Positions 8,751-15,714 are shown, counted from the first letter of the stretch. The stretch: 23,600 bases of DNA from JBGAPI01 sp044221335 (GCA_044221335.1 JBGAPI010000066.1:1-23600), one strand, 5' to 3'. Program-made: numbers and translations. Notes: a model not told the origin generated them from the letters alone.

Positions 8751-9290
8751 ATGAACGTCTGGAAGCGTCTCGTCCTGGTCGCCGCGTTGGCGCTGTCGTC
8801 CTGCGCCACCTTCTCCAACTCCGCCGGCAATCTCCGCCAGGATTCCAAGGCGACGCTGGAACGCCTGTATCGCAGCAACGAGTCGACCCGGGACGTGATC
8901 GCCCGGTCGGCCGGCGTGCTGGTGTTCCCGCGCATCCTGAAAGCCGGCGTCGCGGTCGGCGGCGAGTACGGCGAGGGCGTGCTGATGGAGGGCGGCGCCG
9001 TGGTCGGCTACTACAACATCGCCGGCGGCTCGATCGGCTTCCAGCTCGGGGCGCAGAAGCGTTCCCACGTGATCGCGTTCATGGACCCGGCGGCGCTCGA
9101 CCGCTTCGTCCACAGCGAGGGCTGGCAGGCCGGCGTCGACGGCTCGGTGGTCATCGCCGACCTCGGCCGCGGCGGCACGGTCGATACCAAGATGGTCAAC
9201 AAGCCGATCATCGGCTTCGTCCTCGGCGAGGCCGGCCTGATGTACAACGCGACGATCGAGGGCGCGAAGATCACCCAGATCAAGAAGTAG
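8751..9290 (+). CDS. SYLF-domain (YSC84-like) lipid-binding lipoprotein
   Basis: A 179-residue predicted lipoprotein with lipobox L-S-S-C (C18) after a short basic and hydrophobic signal. From about residue 45 it matches the SYLF/DUF500 domain: A-G-V-L-V-F-P, K-A-G-V-A-V-G-G-E-Y-G-E-G-V-L, then G-S-I-G-F-Q-L-G-A-Q, F-M-D-P-A-A-L-D-R-F, and V-V-I-A-D-L near the end. SYLF domains bind phospholipids in eukaryotes; bacterial members are envelope proteins of unclear role. A CCGGAG ribosome site precedes the ATG. The stop codon TAG lies inside a GTAGGG repeat element. Confidence 0.92.
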   Translation: MNVWKRLVLVAALALSSCATFSNSAGNLRQDSKATLERLYRSNESTRDVIARSAGVLVFPRILKAGVAVGGEYGEGVLMEGGAVVGYYNIAGGSIGFQLGAQKRSHVIAFMDPAALDRFVHSEGWQAGVDGSVVIADLGRGGTVDTKMVNKPIIGFVLGEAGLMYNATIEGAKITQIKK

Positions 9291-9309
9291 GGGGCGCCTT
9301 GGGCGCACC
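9287..9309. repeat. GTAGGG-type hairpin overlapping a stop codon
   Basis: GTAGGG followed by GGCGCC-ttg-GGCGC(A)CC forms an imperfect hairpin that begins in the stop codon of the SYLF gene. It is similar to the reverse complement of the element at 11120-11141, so both look like copies of one dispersed family. The remaining bases to the permease start (9310-9473) show no gene. Confidence 0.42.
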
Positions 9310-9473
9310 TGGGGGATGTGGGAGGGCGACCCCGATCGCGGTACAACGGATCCACCGCGCCGGGTCCATGACAACCGACCAGGAACCTCCAACTCCCGTC
9401 ATTGCGAGCGCCGCTCTCCCCGCGCGAGGGAGGAACAGTAGGATTCGAACTCTTCCACTCGCCGGAAATCGCC

Positions 9474-10769
9474 ATGCTGGACCGCTGGTTCGGGCTTAGC
9501 GCCCACAAGACGACGCTGCGCACCGAGCTGATCGCCGGTCTGACGACTTTCCTCGCGATGGCCTACATCGTGTTCGTCAACCCGGAGATCCTGTCCGCCG
9601 CCGGGATGCCGCGCGAAGCCGTGTTCGTCGCGACCTGCCTCGCCGCCGCACTCGGCTCGGCGATCATGGGGGCCTGGGCGAACTACCCGATCGCGATGGC
9701 GCCCGGCATGGGGCTCAATGCCTACTTCGCCTACGTGGTCTGCGGCCAGCTCGGATACTCGTGGCAGGCGGCGCTTGGCGCAGTGCTGATCTCCGGCGGC
9801 CTGTTCGTGCTGGTGAGTCTCTTCAAGGTTCGCGAGTGGATCGTCGACGCCATCCCGCGCTCGCTGAAACTCGCGATCTCGGCCGGCATCGGGCTGTTCC
9901 TGGCGCTGATCGGCCTGAAGAACGCCGGCATCGTCGCCGCACACCCGGCGACCTTCGTCACGCTTGGCAAGCTGCATGCACCCTCCACGCTGCTCGCGGT
10001 GTTCGGCTTCCTGCTGATCGTGGGCCTCGAGGCGCGCCGCGTCACCGGCGGGATCCTGATCGGCATCCTCGCCGTGACCGCGCTGTCGATCGCGCTCGGG
10101 GTGTCCACCTTCGGCGGCCTGTTCGCGGCGCCGCCATCGCTGGCGCCGACCTTCCTGCAGCTGGACCTCGCCGGCGCGTTGAACGCCGGCATCGTCGGCG
10201 TGGTCGCGACCTTCTTCCTGGTGGAGCTGTTCGACGCGACCGGCACCCTGATCGGCGTCAGTCACCGCGCCGGCCTACTGGACAAGAACGGCAGGCTGCC
10301 GCGGTTGAACCGCGCGCTCCTGGCGGACTCCGGCGCGATCGTCGCCGGTGCCCTGTTCGGCACCAGCTCCACCACCGCCTACATCGAGAGCGCCGCCGGC
10401 ACGGCCGCGGGCGGCCGCACCGGCCTCACCGCGCTGACGGTCGCCGCGATGTTCCTGGCGGCCCTGTTCTTCGCTCCGCTGGCCGGCTCGGTGCCGGCCT
10501 TCGCCACCGCGCCGGCGCTGATCTACGTCGCCTGCCTGATGGCCCGCGGCCTCGCCGAGATCGACTGGGACGACCTCACCGAGGCCGCTCCGGCGACGCT
10601 GACCGCGCTCGCGATGCCGTTCACCTTCTCGATCGCCCACGGCATCGCCTTCGGCTTCATCAGCTATGCGGTCGTGAAGCTGCTGGCAGGGAAGGCACGC
10701 GACGTGCCGATCGCGGTGTGGGTGATCGCGGTGGTGTTCGTGGCGAAGTTCGCCTGGGTGGGAGAGTAG
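9474..10769 (+). CDS. NCS2-family purine (guanine/hypoxanthine) permease, AzgA type
   Basis: Inner-membrane proton symporter for purine bases, 431 residues with about 12-14 hydrophobic segments. Family hallmarks are plain: E-L-I-A-G-L-T-T-F-L-A-M-A-Y-I near the N-terminus, A-P-G-M-G-L-N-A-Y-F (76-85), E-L-F-D-A-T-G-T-L-I, L-A-D-S-G-A, and G-T-S-S-T-T-A-Y-I-E-S (296-306). These are the AzgA/GhxP/PbuG signatures rather than the UraA/UacT ones, so adenine, guanine or hypoxanthine is expected; which one is not decidable. I placed the start at the ATG of M-L-D-R-W-F. An upstream TTG would add 24 residues of non-family sequence. No purine-sensing riboswitch is seen upstream. Confidence 0.93.
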   Translation: MLDRWFGLSAHKTTLRTELIAGLTTFLAMAYIVFVNPEILSAAGMPREAVFVATCLAAALGSAIMGAWANYPIAMAPGMGLNAYFAYVVCGQLGYSWQAALGAVLISGGLFVLVSLFKVREWIVDAIPRSLKLAISAGIGLFLALIGLKNAGIVAAHPATFVTLGKLHAPSTLLAVFGFLLIVGLEARRVTGGILIGILAVTALSIALGVSTFGGLFAAPPSLAPTFLQLDLAGALNAGIVGVVATFFLVELFDATGTLIGVSHRAGLLDKNGRLPRLNRALLADSGAIVAGALFGTSSTTAYIESAAGTAAGGRTGLTALTVAAMFLAALFFAPLAGSVPAFATAPALIYVACLMARGLAEIDWDDLTEAAPATLTALAMPFTFSIAHGIAFGFISYAVVKLLAGKARDVPIAVWVIAVVFVAKFAWVGE

Positions 10770-10811
10770 GGTGCGCACGGCACGCCGACCCTCCCTCGCC
10801 CCGCAGCCCCG

Positions 10812-11084
10812 ATGAAACTCCACATCACCCAGGACGGCCGTTCCGGCAGCATCGAGGCCGAGGTCGACGGCGTCGCGCTGTCGTTCTGGTGGGAATTCGG
10901 CGGCGGCGACTGCATCGCCTTCATCGACGTGCCCACGCCGGCGCAGTGGCGGCTGCGGTTTCCGGCCCTGGCCGAACGGCGCGACGAGATCCTCGCCGCG
11001 ATCGCCGCGGAGGTGCGCGATCGGCAGTGCAGCGGGGCGCGGATCGAGATCGACGACAACTCGATCGGCTTTCGAAGACCCTGA
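10812..11084 (+). CDS. Small conserved protein of unknown function
   Basis: A 90-residue soluble protein with no signal peptide. The first half is beta-rich (M-K-L-H-I-T-Q-D-G ... S-F-W-W-E-F-G-G-G-D) and the second half is a basic helix (W-R-L-R-F-P-A-L-A-E-R-R-D-E-I-L) followed by a final strand. I recall similar short unnamed proteins in proteobacteria but cannot give a function. It begins 42 bases after the permease stop, which suggests co-transcription. The compact acidic composition, intact frame and clean start support a real gene. Confidence 0.75.
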   Translation: MKLHITQDGRSGSIEAEVDGVALSFWWEFGGGDCIAFIDVPTPAQWRLRFPALAERRDEILAAIAAEVRDRQCSGARIEIDDNSIGFRRP

Positions 11085-11119
11085 GGACATGATTCCGGAG
11101 GCGGATGGGTTGTACGGTC

Positions 11120-11141
11120 GGTGCGCCGAGGCGCACCCTAC
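11120..11141. repeat. REP-like palindrome, GGTGCGCC-ga-GGCGCACC with CCCTAC flank
   Basis: Perfect 8-bp arms separated by GA, followed by CTAC so that the other strand reads GTAGGGTGCGCC. It sits in the 90-base gap before aceK. It matches the family of hairpins seen at other gene ends in the window, here in opposite orientation. Confidence 0.5.
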
Positions 11142-11174
11142 GGCCTTGGCCACCGCCGACGCTCCCGCGCCGTC

Positions 11175-12923
11175 ATGACCCAGCTCCCGCTCACGACCCT
11201 CGACCCCGACGACTTCCTCGCCCGCTCCGCCGCGGCCGACCTGCGCGACCGCTTCGCCGACTATCACAGCCGCTTCCGCATCATCACCCAGCGGGCGAAG
11301 CGGCGTTTCGAGCGGCGCGAGTGGGCCGAGGCGGCGGCCGATGCGGTCGAGCGCATCGAGCTGTACGACGTCTGCGTCGACGAGGCCGCGGCCTGGCTCG
11401 CCGACAAGCTCGGCCCCCGCCTCGCCGACCGCGCGCTGTGGATGCGGATCCGCGCGCATTTCGTCGACGTGATCGCGCCGCTGCTCGACCAGGAGCTCAA
11501 CAAGACCTTCTTCAACACGCTGACCCGGCGCTGCTTCAAGACCCGTGGCGTCGACCCGGTGGAGTTCGTCGCGCTCGATCTCGAGCCGACCGACCGCATC
11601 ACCCACCCGGTGTCGCGCTACTCCTACGCCGCCGGGCCACGGCTGCACGAAATGTTCCGGCGGGTGCTGGCGGATTTCCCGTTCGATGTGCCCTACGCCC
11701 ATCCGCAGCACTGCGCCGAGGCGCTCGCGACGGCGCTGGAGCAGCGGCTGGCCGACTGGGGCGAGCATCCGGTGCGCGCCATCGAGCTGTTGACGACGGT
11801 GTTCTACCGCGAGCAGCGCGCCTACCTCGTCGGCCGGGTGTTCGGCGAGTCCCGCTTCAGCGCGGTGCTGATCGCGCTGACCAACACCGATGCCGGCATC
11901 CGCGCCGATGCGGTGATCACCGACCGCGAGCACGTCGCGCTGATCTTCGGCTTCACCCGCAGCTACTTCCACGTCGACCTGCCGACCGTCGGCGACGCGG
12001 TGGTGTTCCTGCGCACGCTGCTGCCGCGCAAGCCCATCGACGAGCTCTACACCGTGCTCGGCCGGGCGAAGCAGGGCAAGACCGAGCGCTACCGGCACCT
12101 GTTCCAGCATCTCGCGGAACACCCGACCGAGCAGTTCGTGCACGCCGACGGCGAGCGCGGCATGGTGATGCTGGTGTTCACGCTGCCGTCCTATCCGCTG
12201 GTGTTCAAGCTGATCCGCGACCGCTTCGCCTGGCCGAAGAACGTCGCCCGCGACGAGGTGGTGGCGAAGTACCAGATGGTGTTCAAGCGCGACCGCGTCG
12301 GCCGCCTGGTCGACGCGCAGGAGTTCCGCTACCTCAAGTTCCCGCGCTCGCAGTTCGAGCCGAGCCTGCTGAAGGAGCTGCTGGAGGGCTGCGCATTGTC
12401 GGTGACCGAGGACGGCGAGCACCTGGTCATCACGCCGGTCTACGTGGAGCGCCGGCTCCGGCCGCTGAACCTGTATCTGCGCGAGGTGCCGCCGGAGGCC
12501 GCGCGACGCGCGATCGTCGACTACGGCCAGGCGATCCGCGACCTCGCGCGCTCCAACATCTTCCCGGGGGATCTCCTGCTGAAGAACTTCGGCATGACCC
12601 GCCACGGCCGCGCGATCTTCTACGACTACGACGAGCTGTGCCTGGTCAGCGAATGCCGCTTCCGCGCGCTGCCGACGGCGACCACCGACGACGAGGAGAT
12701 GCACAAGGGCGCCTGGTTCCACGTCGACGACAACGACGTCTTCCCGGAGCAGTTCCCGCGTTTTCTGGGTCTGTCGGAGGACCAGCGTGCGGCGCTGCTG
12801 GCGGCGCATGGCGACATCTTCGAGGTCCGCTGGTGGCTGCGGGTACAGGAACGCATCGCGGCCGGGGCCTACGCCGACCTGCCGCCCTATGCCGAATCGG
12901 TGCGCCTGACCGGTCCCGGCTGA
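11175..12923 (+). CDS. aceK: Isocitrate dehydrogenase kinase/phosphatase
   Basis: Bifunctional enzyme that phosphorylates and dephosphorylates isocitrate dehydrogenase, switching carbon between the TCA cycle and the glyoxylate bypass. It has 582 residues against 578 in E. coli, with an offset of nine at key sites. ATP-binding K345 lies in V-F-K-L-I-R-D-R-F, equivalent to K336. Active-site D466 and N471 are in P-G-D-L-L-L-K-N-F-G, equivalent to D457 and N462. D484 in F-Y-D-Y-D-E matches D475. The regulatory N-terminal domain (D-F-x-x-R-F-R-I-I-T-like opening) is complete. The ribosome site is weak. A GTG at 11120 lies inside a repeat element and is unlikely to be the start. Unlike in enterobacteria, no aceB or aceA is adjacent. 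Confidence 0.96.
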   Translation: MTQLPLTTLDPDDFLARSAAADLRDRFADYHSRFRIITQRAKRRFERREWAEAAADAVERIELYDVCVDEAAAWLADKLGPRLADRALWMRIRAHFVDVIAPLLDQELNKTFFNTLTRRCFKTRGVDPVEFVALDLEPTDRITHPVSRYSYAAGPRLHEMFRRVLADFPFDVPYAHPQHCAEALATALEQRLADWGEHPVRAIELLTTVFYREQRAYLVGRVFGESRFSAVLIALTNTDAGIRADAVITDREHVALIFGFTRSYFHVDLPTVGDAVVFLRTLLPRKPIDELYTVLGRAKQGKTERYRHLFQHLAEHPTEQFVHADGERGMVMLVFTLPSYPLVFKLIRDRFAWPKNVARDEVVAKYQMVFKRDRVGRLVDAQEFRYLKFPRSQFEPSLLKELLEGCALSVTEDGEHLVITPVYVERRLRPLNLYLREVPPEAARRAIVDYGQAIRDLARSNIFPGDLLLKNFGMTRHGRAIFYDYDELCLVSECRFRALPTATTDDEEMHKGAWFHVDDNDVFPEQFPRFLGLSEDQRAALLAAHGDIFEVRWWLRVQERIAAGAYADLPPYAESVRLTGPG

Positions 12924-13016
12924 ACGGATCCGCCGGTTCCCCCGGTCGTGACCTCCAGCGCATCTGCGCCGCCCCGTCCTGGGCCACAATCGACGCTTTC
13001 CCCCCGGAGTCCCGCC

Positions 13017-13871
13017 ATGCAAAAGCTTCTGATCGCTGCCGTGCTCGCCACTCTTCCGCTGCTGTCGTCGCCGGTCGCGGCGCTGAGTCCGGTCAATCCC
13101 GCGGCGGCCGCCGATGCCGCGATCGACCAGGCGCTCGCCGGCAAGCACCGTTCCGAGGCCAACCGGGCGCGCGATGCCTACCGCCACCCGAAGCAGACGC
13201 TCGGCTTCTTCGGCGTCACCCCCGACCAGACCATCATCGAGATCACCCCGGGGGGTGGCTGGTACACCGAGGTGCTGGCGCCGATGACCCATGGTCATGG
13301 TCACCTGACCGCCGCGGTGGTCGATCCGGCGTCGGCCAAGTCGGACAACGCGAAGAAGTACTACACCCGCAGCAACCAGGAGTACGCGGACAAGCTGAAG
13401 GCCGAGCCGGCGCTGTACGGCGAGGTCAAGACCGTCGCGTTCGACCTCAACGCGCCGAAGTTCGGCCCGGACGGAGGCGCCGACGTGGTGCTGACCTTCC
13501 GCAACGTGCACAACTGGCTCGGCAGCGACTCCGAGCAGAAGATGTTCGACGGCTTCTTCGCCGCGCTGAAGCCGGGCGGCACGCTGGGCGTGGTCGAGCA
13601 CCGCGCGAAGCCCGGCACCAGCCGCGACGACAGCAGGAAGTCGGGCTACATGGACGTCGAGTTCGTGAAGGGCCTGGCGAAGAAGGCCGGCTTCGAGCTC
13701 GCGGCCGAGTCCGAGATCAACGCCAACCCGAAGGACACCAAGGACTACGAGGGCGGCGTCTGGACCCTGCCGCCGACCTACGGCGCCGGCGACAAGGACC
13801 GTGAGAAGTACAAGGCGATCGGCGAGAGCGACCGGATGACCTTGCGCTTCGTCAAGCCGAAGGCTAAATAG
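13017..13871 (+). CDS. Predicted exported class I SAM-dependent methyltransferase-like protein
   Basis: A 284-residue protein with a clear Sec signal peptide (cleavage near V-A-A|L-S, residue 22) followed by a Rossmann methyltransferase fold. Motif I is I-I-E-I-T-P-G-G-G-W-Y-T-E-V-L-A-P (E75, G79-G81). A later V-V-L-T-F-R-N-V-H-N-W and L-K-P-G-G-T-L-G-V-V-E-H-R match the post-motif strands of class I enzymes. I know similar signal-peptide-bearing methyltransferase homologues in proteobacteria, but no reaction is established for them that I can name. Export is odd because S-adenosylmethionine is a cytosolic cofactor. CCGGAG lies nine bases upstream of the ATG. The gene stands alone between aceK and the cupin. 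Confidence 0.82.
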   Translation: MQKLLIAAVLATLPLLSSPVAALSPVNPAAAADAAIDQALAGKHRSEANRARDAYRHPKQTLGFFGVTPDQTIIEITPGGGWYTEVLAPMTHGHGHLTAAVVDPASAKSDNAKKYYTRSNQEYADKLKAEPALYGEVKTVAFDLNAPKFGPDGGADVVLTFRNVHNWLGSDSEQKMFDGFFAALKPGGTLGVVEHRAKPGTSRDDSRKSGYMDVEFVKGLAKKAGFELAAESEINANPKDTKDYEGGVWTLPPTYGAGDKDREKYKAIGESDRMTLRFVKPKAK

Positions 13872-13898
13872 GCGCGACGCGAGCGACGGCCGCGTTCC

Positions 13899-13957
13899 CG
13901 GCACGCGACGCGTGCCGCGGGGCGCGGCGTCGGGAGCGCCGTCCTTCCCCGACGCCG
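13899..13957. repeat. Two consecutive hairpins before the cupin gene
   Basis: First arm pair CGGCACGCG-a-CGCGTGCCG (13899-13917). Second, CGGCGTCGGG (13925-13934) with CCCGACGCCG (13948-13957), a perfect 10-bp stem with a 13-base loop. The second hairpin ends only nine bases before the cupin ATG and so covers its ribosome-binding region. The pair resembles a REP/BIME unit but could influence translation. Confidence 0.42.
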
Positions 13958-13966
13958 GATTGCTCG

Positions 13967-14320
13967 ATGAGCCTCACTGCCGAAAACGTGGATCGCTGGG
14001 ACCGCGCGAAGGATGGCGGCCTCGACGAGGATCGCTTGCGCGCGAAGATCGAGAAGGCCGGCTACCCGAAGATCAGCCGCAACGTCTTCCCGCCGACCGC
14101 CGAGTTTCCCAGCCACACTCATCCGGTCGACAAGATGCAGGCGGTGCTGTCCGGGCGCCTCCGGATCACGACCGCCACCGGCCGCATCGTGCTCGGCCCC
14201 GGGGACATGCTGCTGATCCCGACGCCGACCCGGCACAGCGCCGAGGTGCTCGGCGCCACCCCGGTGGTCAGCCTCGAGGGCGAGGTGCCGCCGAAGCCGA
14301 CGCCGATCCGGCCGGGTTGA
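13967..14320 (+). CDS. Small single-domain cupin protein
   Basis: A 117-residue cytosolic protein with a conserved beta-barrel cupin core. Motif 1 is S-H-T-H-P-V-D-K-M-Q-A-V-L-S-G (H50, H52) and motif 2 is G-P-G-D-M-L-L-I-P-T-P-T-R-H (H90). The glutamate usually found after the two histidines is absent; D55, K56 or Q58 occupies that area, so metal binding may be altered. Single-domain cupins have many roles, including sugar isomerases, dioxygenases and sensors, and no substrate can be assigned. Translation may be limited by a hairpin overlapping the ribosome-binding region. Confidence 0.82.
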   Translation: MSLTAENVDRWDRAKDGGLDEDRLRAKIEKAGYPKISRNVFPPTAEFPSHTHPVDKMQAVLSGRLRITTATGRIVLGPGDMLLIPTPTRHSAEVLGATPVVSLEGEVPPKPTPIRPG

Positions 14321-14402
14321 GCGCGACCGGGCGCGCACCGGGACTGTTCGGATCGCGCGACCGCGGCGTTTCCTGATCGACTCTCCTGCCGGAAGCGCGA
14401 TC

Positions 14403-14720
14403 ATGTGGAAGCAACTGCTGCTCGTCGGTGTCTTGTCCGTCGCCTCGTGCGCGGCGTCGGCCGGTATCCGGACGAACGGCATCAGCGTCAACGGCGTCCA
14501 CGTCAATGGCACCCGGATCAACGGCACTCACCTCAACGGCGTCTTTCAGAACGGCGTTCGGTTCAACGGGATCCGGGTCAACGGCGTCAAACAGAACGGC
14601 GTGAGGACCAACGGGATCCGGCAGAACGGCTACCGGTCGAACAGCACCAGCCTGCGGGCGGGCGGAGGTGTGGAATCGCGGAACGGCGCGATGACCGTCG
14701 TTCGGGTCCGGTTGCCCTGA
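14403..14720 (+). CDS. Secreted NG-pentapeptide-repeat protein, first of three
   Basis: A 105-residue protein. After a short signal, eleven five-residue units of pattern x-N-G-x-x plus one N-S variant run from about residue 23 to 82. The residue after NG is mostly I, V or T, and the last is often R or K, so this copy is basic. The C-terminus M-T-V-V-R-V-R-L-P is shared with the two following genes. The signal is ambiguous: V-A-S-C at 13-16 fits a lipobox, while A-S-A|G at residue 20 fits ordinary cleavage. CCGGAAG precedes the ATG. The repeat is not the canonical A-[DN]-L-x-x pentapeptide repeat because glycine sits where leucine should be. The function is unknown; secretion and a rod-like or extended structure are inferred. 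Confidence 0.8.
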   Translation: MWKQLLLVGVLSVASCAASAGIRTNGISVNGVHVNGTRINGTHLNGVFQNGVRFNGIRVNGVKQNGVRTNGIRQNGYRSNSTSLRAGGGVESRNGAMTVVRVRLP

Positions 14721-14753
14721 GGCTTGGGTTGAACTGCAGCCGGTACGAGGGAG

Positions 14754-14768
14754 TCGGGGCTGCCCCGA
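14754..14768. repeat. Short hairpin after the first NG-repeat gene
   Basis: TCGGGG-ctg-CCCCGA is a perfect 6-bp stem 33 bases after the stop codon, without a T-tract. It could be a weak transcript end between the first and second NG-repeat genes. Confidence 0.25.
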
Positions 14769-14895
14769 GGAGCTGAAGGCCCGTGCGCTTCGCCGGCGGG
14801 ACAGGGAATTCCGATCGGCTTGATCCCTGGCACCCCGGGTTTCCGTACGTGTGGACCAGGCCGATGACCGGCCTGCCCACGAACGGAGCCCTACC

Positions 14896-15132
14896 ATGCT
14901 GAAAGTCGCCGCCTTCGCCTTCGCCGCCCTGCTGGCCTCAAGCAGCAGTCTTGCCGCCGACGCTGCGAATGGTCTCCAGATGAACGGCCTGAAGATGAAC
15001 GGAAAGCTGCTCAACAGCGCGAAGCTGAATGGCCTGCGGACGAACGGCAGGACCCTTGGCGAGACGGCAGCGACCCGCGACCGTTCCGCCCCAGCGATGA
15101 GCCTGACCGTCCGCCGCGTGCGCCTGCCGTAG
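14896..15132 (+). CDS. Secreted NG-pentapeptide-repeat protein, second of three (short)
   Basis: A 78-residue paralogue. The start at 14896 is chosen because GGAG lies eight bases upstream and a typical signal peptide follows (M-L-K-V-A-A-F-A-F ... S-L-A|A). Only five x-N-G-x-x units and one N-S variant remain (about residues 24-53), rich in methionine, leucine and lysine. A spacer and the tail L-T-V-R-R-V-R-L-P follow. It may be a degenerating or specialised copy. The conserved tail and intact signal argue that it is still expressed. A GTG 45 bases upstream in frame would add a polar leader and break the signal peptide, so I rejected it. Confidence 0.75.
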   Translation: MLKVAAFAFAALLASSSSLAADAANGLQMNGLKMNGKLLNSAKLNGLRTNGRTLGETAATRDRSAPAMSLTVRRVRLP

Positions 15133-15138
15133 GTCCAA

Positions 15139-15158
15139 CGCGCGGCATTCGCCGCGCG
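15139..15158. repeat. Perfect hairpin after the second NG-repeat gene
   Basis: CGCGCGGC-attc-GCCGCGCG, an 8-bp perfect stem with a four-base loop, begins six bases after the stop codon. No T-tract follows. It may set the 3' end or reduce read-through into the third NG-repeat gene. Confidence 0.35.
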
Positions 15159-15248
15159 CAGCGCGATCGTGATCCCCGGACGGGCGGAACTGCGTGAACC
15201 TGGACAAGCGCCGCACCGCGGCGCAACCCCGAACCCGGAGTCCACGTC

Positions 15249-15632
15249 ATGATCAAGCTCGCCGCTATCGTCCTAGCTTCCCTGTTCGCGTCGTCCACGG
15301 CATTCGCCGGCGGCGGTTCAAACGGCGTCACGCTCAATGGTTTCGGCTGGAATGGCGGGGCCTATAACGGCGCGACGCTGAATGGCAGCTCCTTCAACGG
15401 CGTCTGGCCGAACGGCGTGTCGCTCAACGGCAGCTCCTTCAACGGCGTCTGGCCGAACGGCGTGACTCTCAATGGCAGCTCCTTCAACGGCGTCTGGCCG
15501 AACGGCGTGACGCTCAACGGGGGCGGCAACAACGGCGTCTGGCCGAACGGGCGTGCCACTCAGGGCTCGCAGCGGCCCGGTGCGACCGCCGCCGCTGGCG
15601 GACTGACGGTCGTTCGCGTGCGCCTGCCGTAG
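15249..15632 (+). CDS. Secreted NG-pentapeptide-repeat protein, third of three (longest repeat)
   Basis: A 127-residue paralogue with signal peptide M-I-K-L-A-A-I-V-L ... A-F-A|G and sixteen x-N-G-x-x units without a break (about residues 24-103). Here the variable positions are aromatic, serine or proline rather than basic: L-N-G-S-S, F-N-G-V-W, P-N-G-V-T. These three form a 15-residue superunit repeated three times, with a fourth degenerate copy. A Gly/Ala/Pro-rich spacer and L-T-V-V-R-V-R-L-P end the protein. GGAG lies eight bases upstream of the ATG, and an intrinsic terminator follows the gene. The regular F/W/L/P pattern suggests stacked or amyloid-like ladders on a secreted rod, which is inference only. 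Confidence 0.8.
   Translation: MIKLAAIVLASLFASSTAFAGGGSNGVTLNGFGWNGGAYNGATLNGSSFNGVWPNGVSLNGSSFNGVWPNGVTLNGSSFNGVWPNGVTLNGGGNNGVWPNGRATQGSQRPGATAAAGGLTVVRVRLP
15381..15515 (+). repeat. Three tandem 45-bp repeats inside the third NG-repeat gene
   Basis: Copies at 15381-15425, 15426-15470 and 15471-15515 differ only at a few bases (AAT/AAC at the first codon, and the last two codons). A fourth, degenerate copy starts at 15516. Each encodes fifteen residues, so copy-number change would keep the frame. The near identity at silent positions shows recent duplication by slippage or recombination. Confidence 0.93.
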
Positions 15633-15658
15633 TCGCCTCCGATCTCGCTACGATGTCC

Positions 15659-15689
15659 CGCCGCCGGCCCTGCGCCGGCGGCGTCTTTT
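15659..15689 (+). terminator. Intrinsic terminator after the NG-repeat genes
   Basis: CGCCGCCGGC (15659-15668), loop CCTGC, and GCCGGCGGCG (15674-15683) form a perfect 10-bp GC stem followed by TCTTTT. It lies 26 bases after the stop of the third NG-repeat gene and 25 bases before the ADYC start. The NG-repeat transcript should therefore end here unless read-through occurs. Confidence 0.85.
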
Positions 15690-15714
15690 CGGCAGCACTT
15701 CCGACCTCGCTCCC

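Noticed and set aside
9402..9473. TTG start for the purine permease
   Set aside because: It would add 24 residues with no family similarity, and the ATG at 9474 starts the conserved sequence at the usual distance.
10275..13904. A minus-strand open frame of about 1200 codons across the permease, aceK and methyltransferase genes
   Set aside because: It lies antisense to three recognisable genes, has no ribosome site or domain, and is low-complexity Val/Arg/Gly sequence typical of GC-rich antisense frames.
14403..14720. Classic pentapeptide-repeat (A-[DN]-L-x-x) gyrase-protecting protein
   Set aside because: The central Leu/Phe is replaced by Gly in nearly every unit, and the protein is exported, so the quadrilateral helix and a DNA-mimic role are not supported.
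15381..15560. The 45-bp repeats as a CRISPR array
   Set aside because: There are no spacers between copies; they are contiguous, in frame and coding.
14403..15632. NG-repeat genes as RiPP precursor peptides
   Set aside because: They carry Sec-type signal peptides rather than a leader-core layout, and no maturase (radical SAM, LanM, YcaO) or peptidase-ABC transporter lies in the window.
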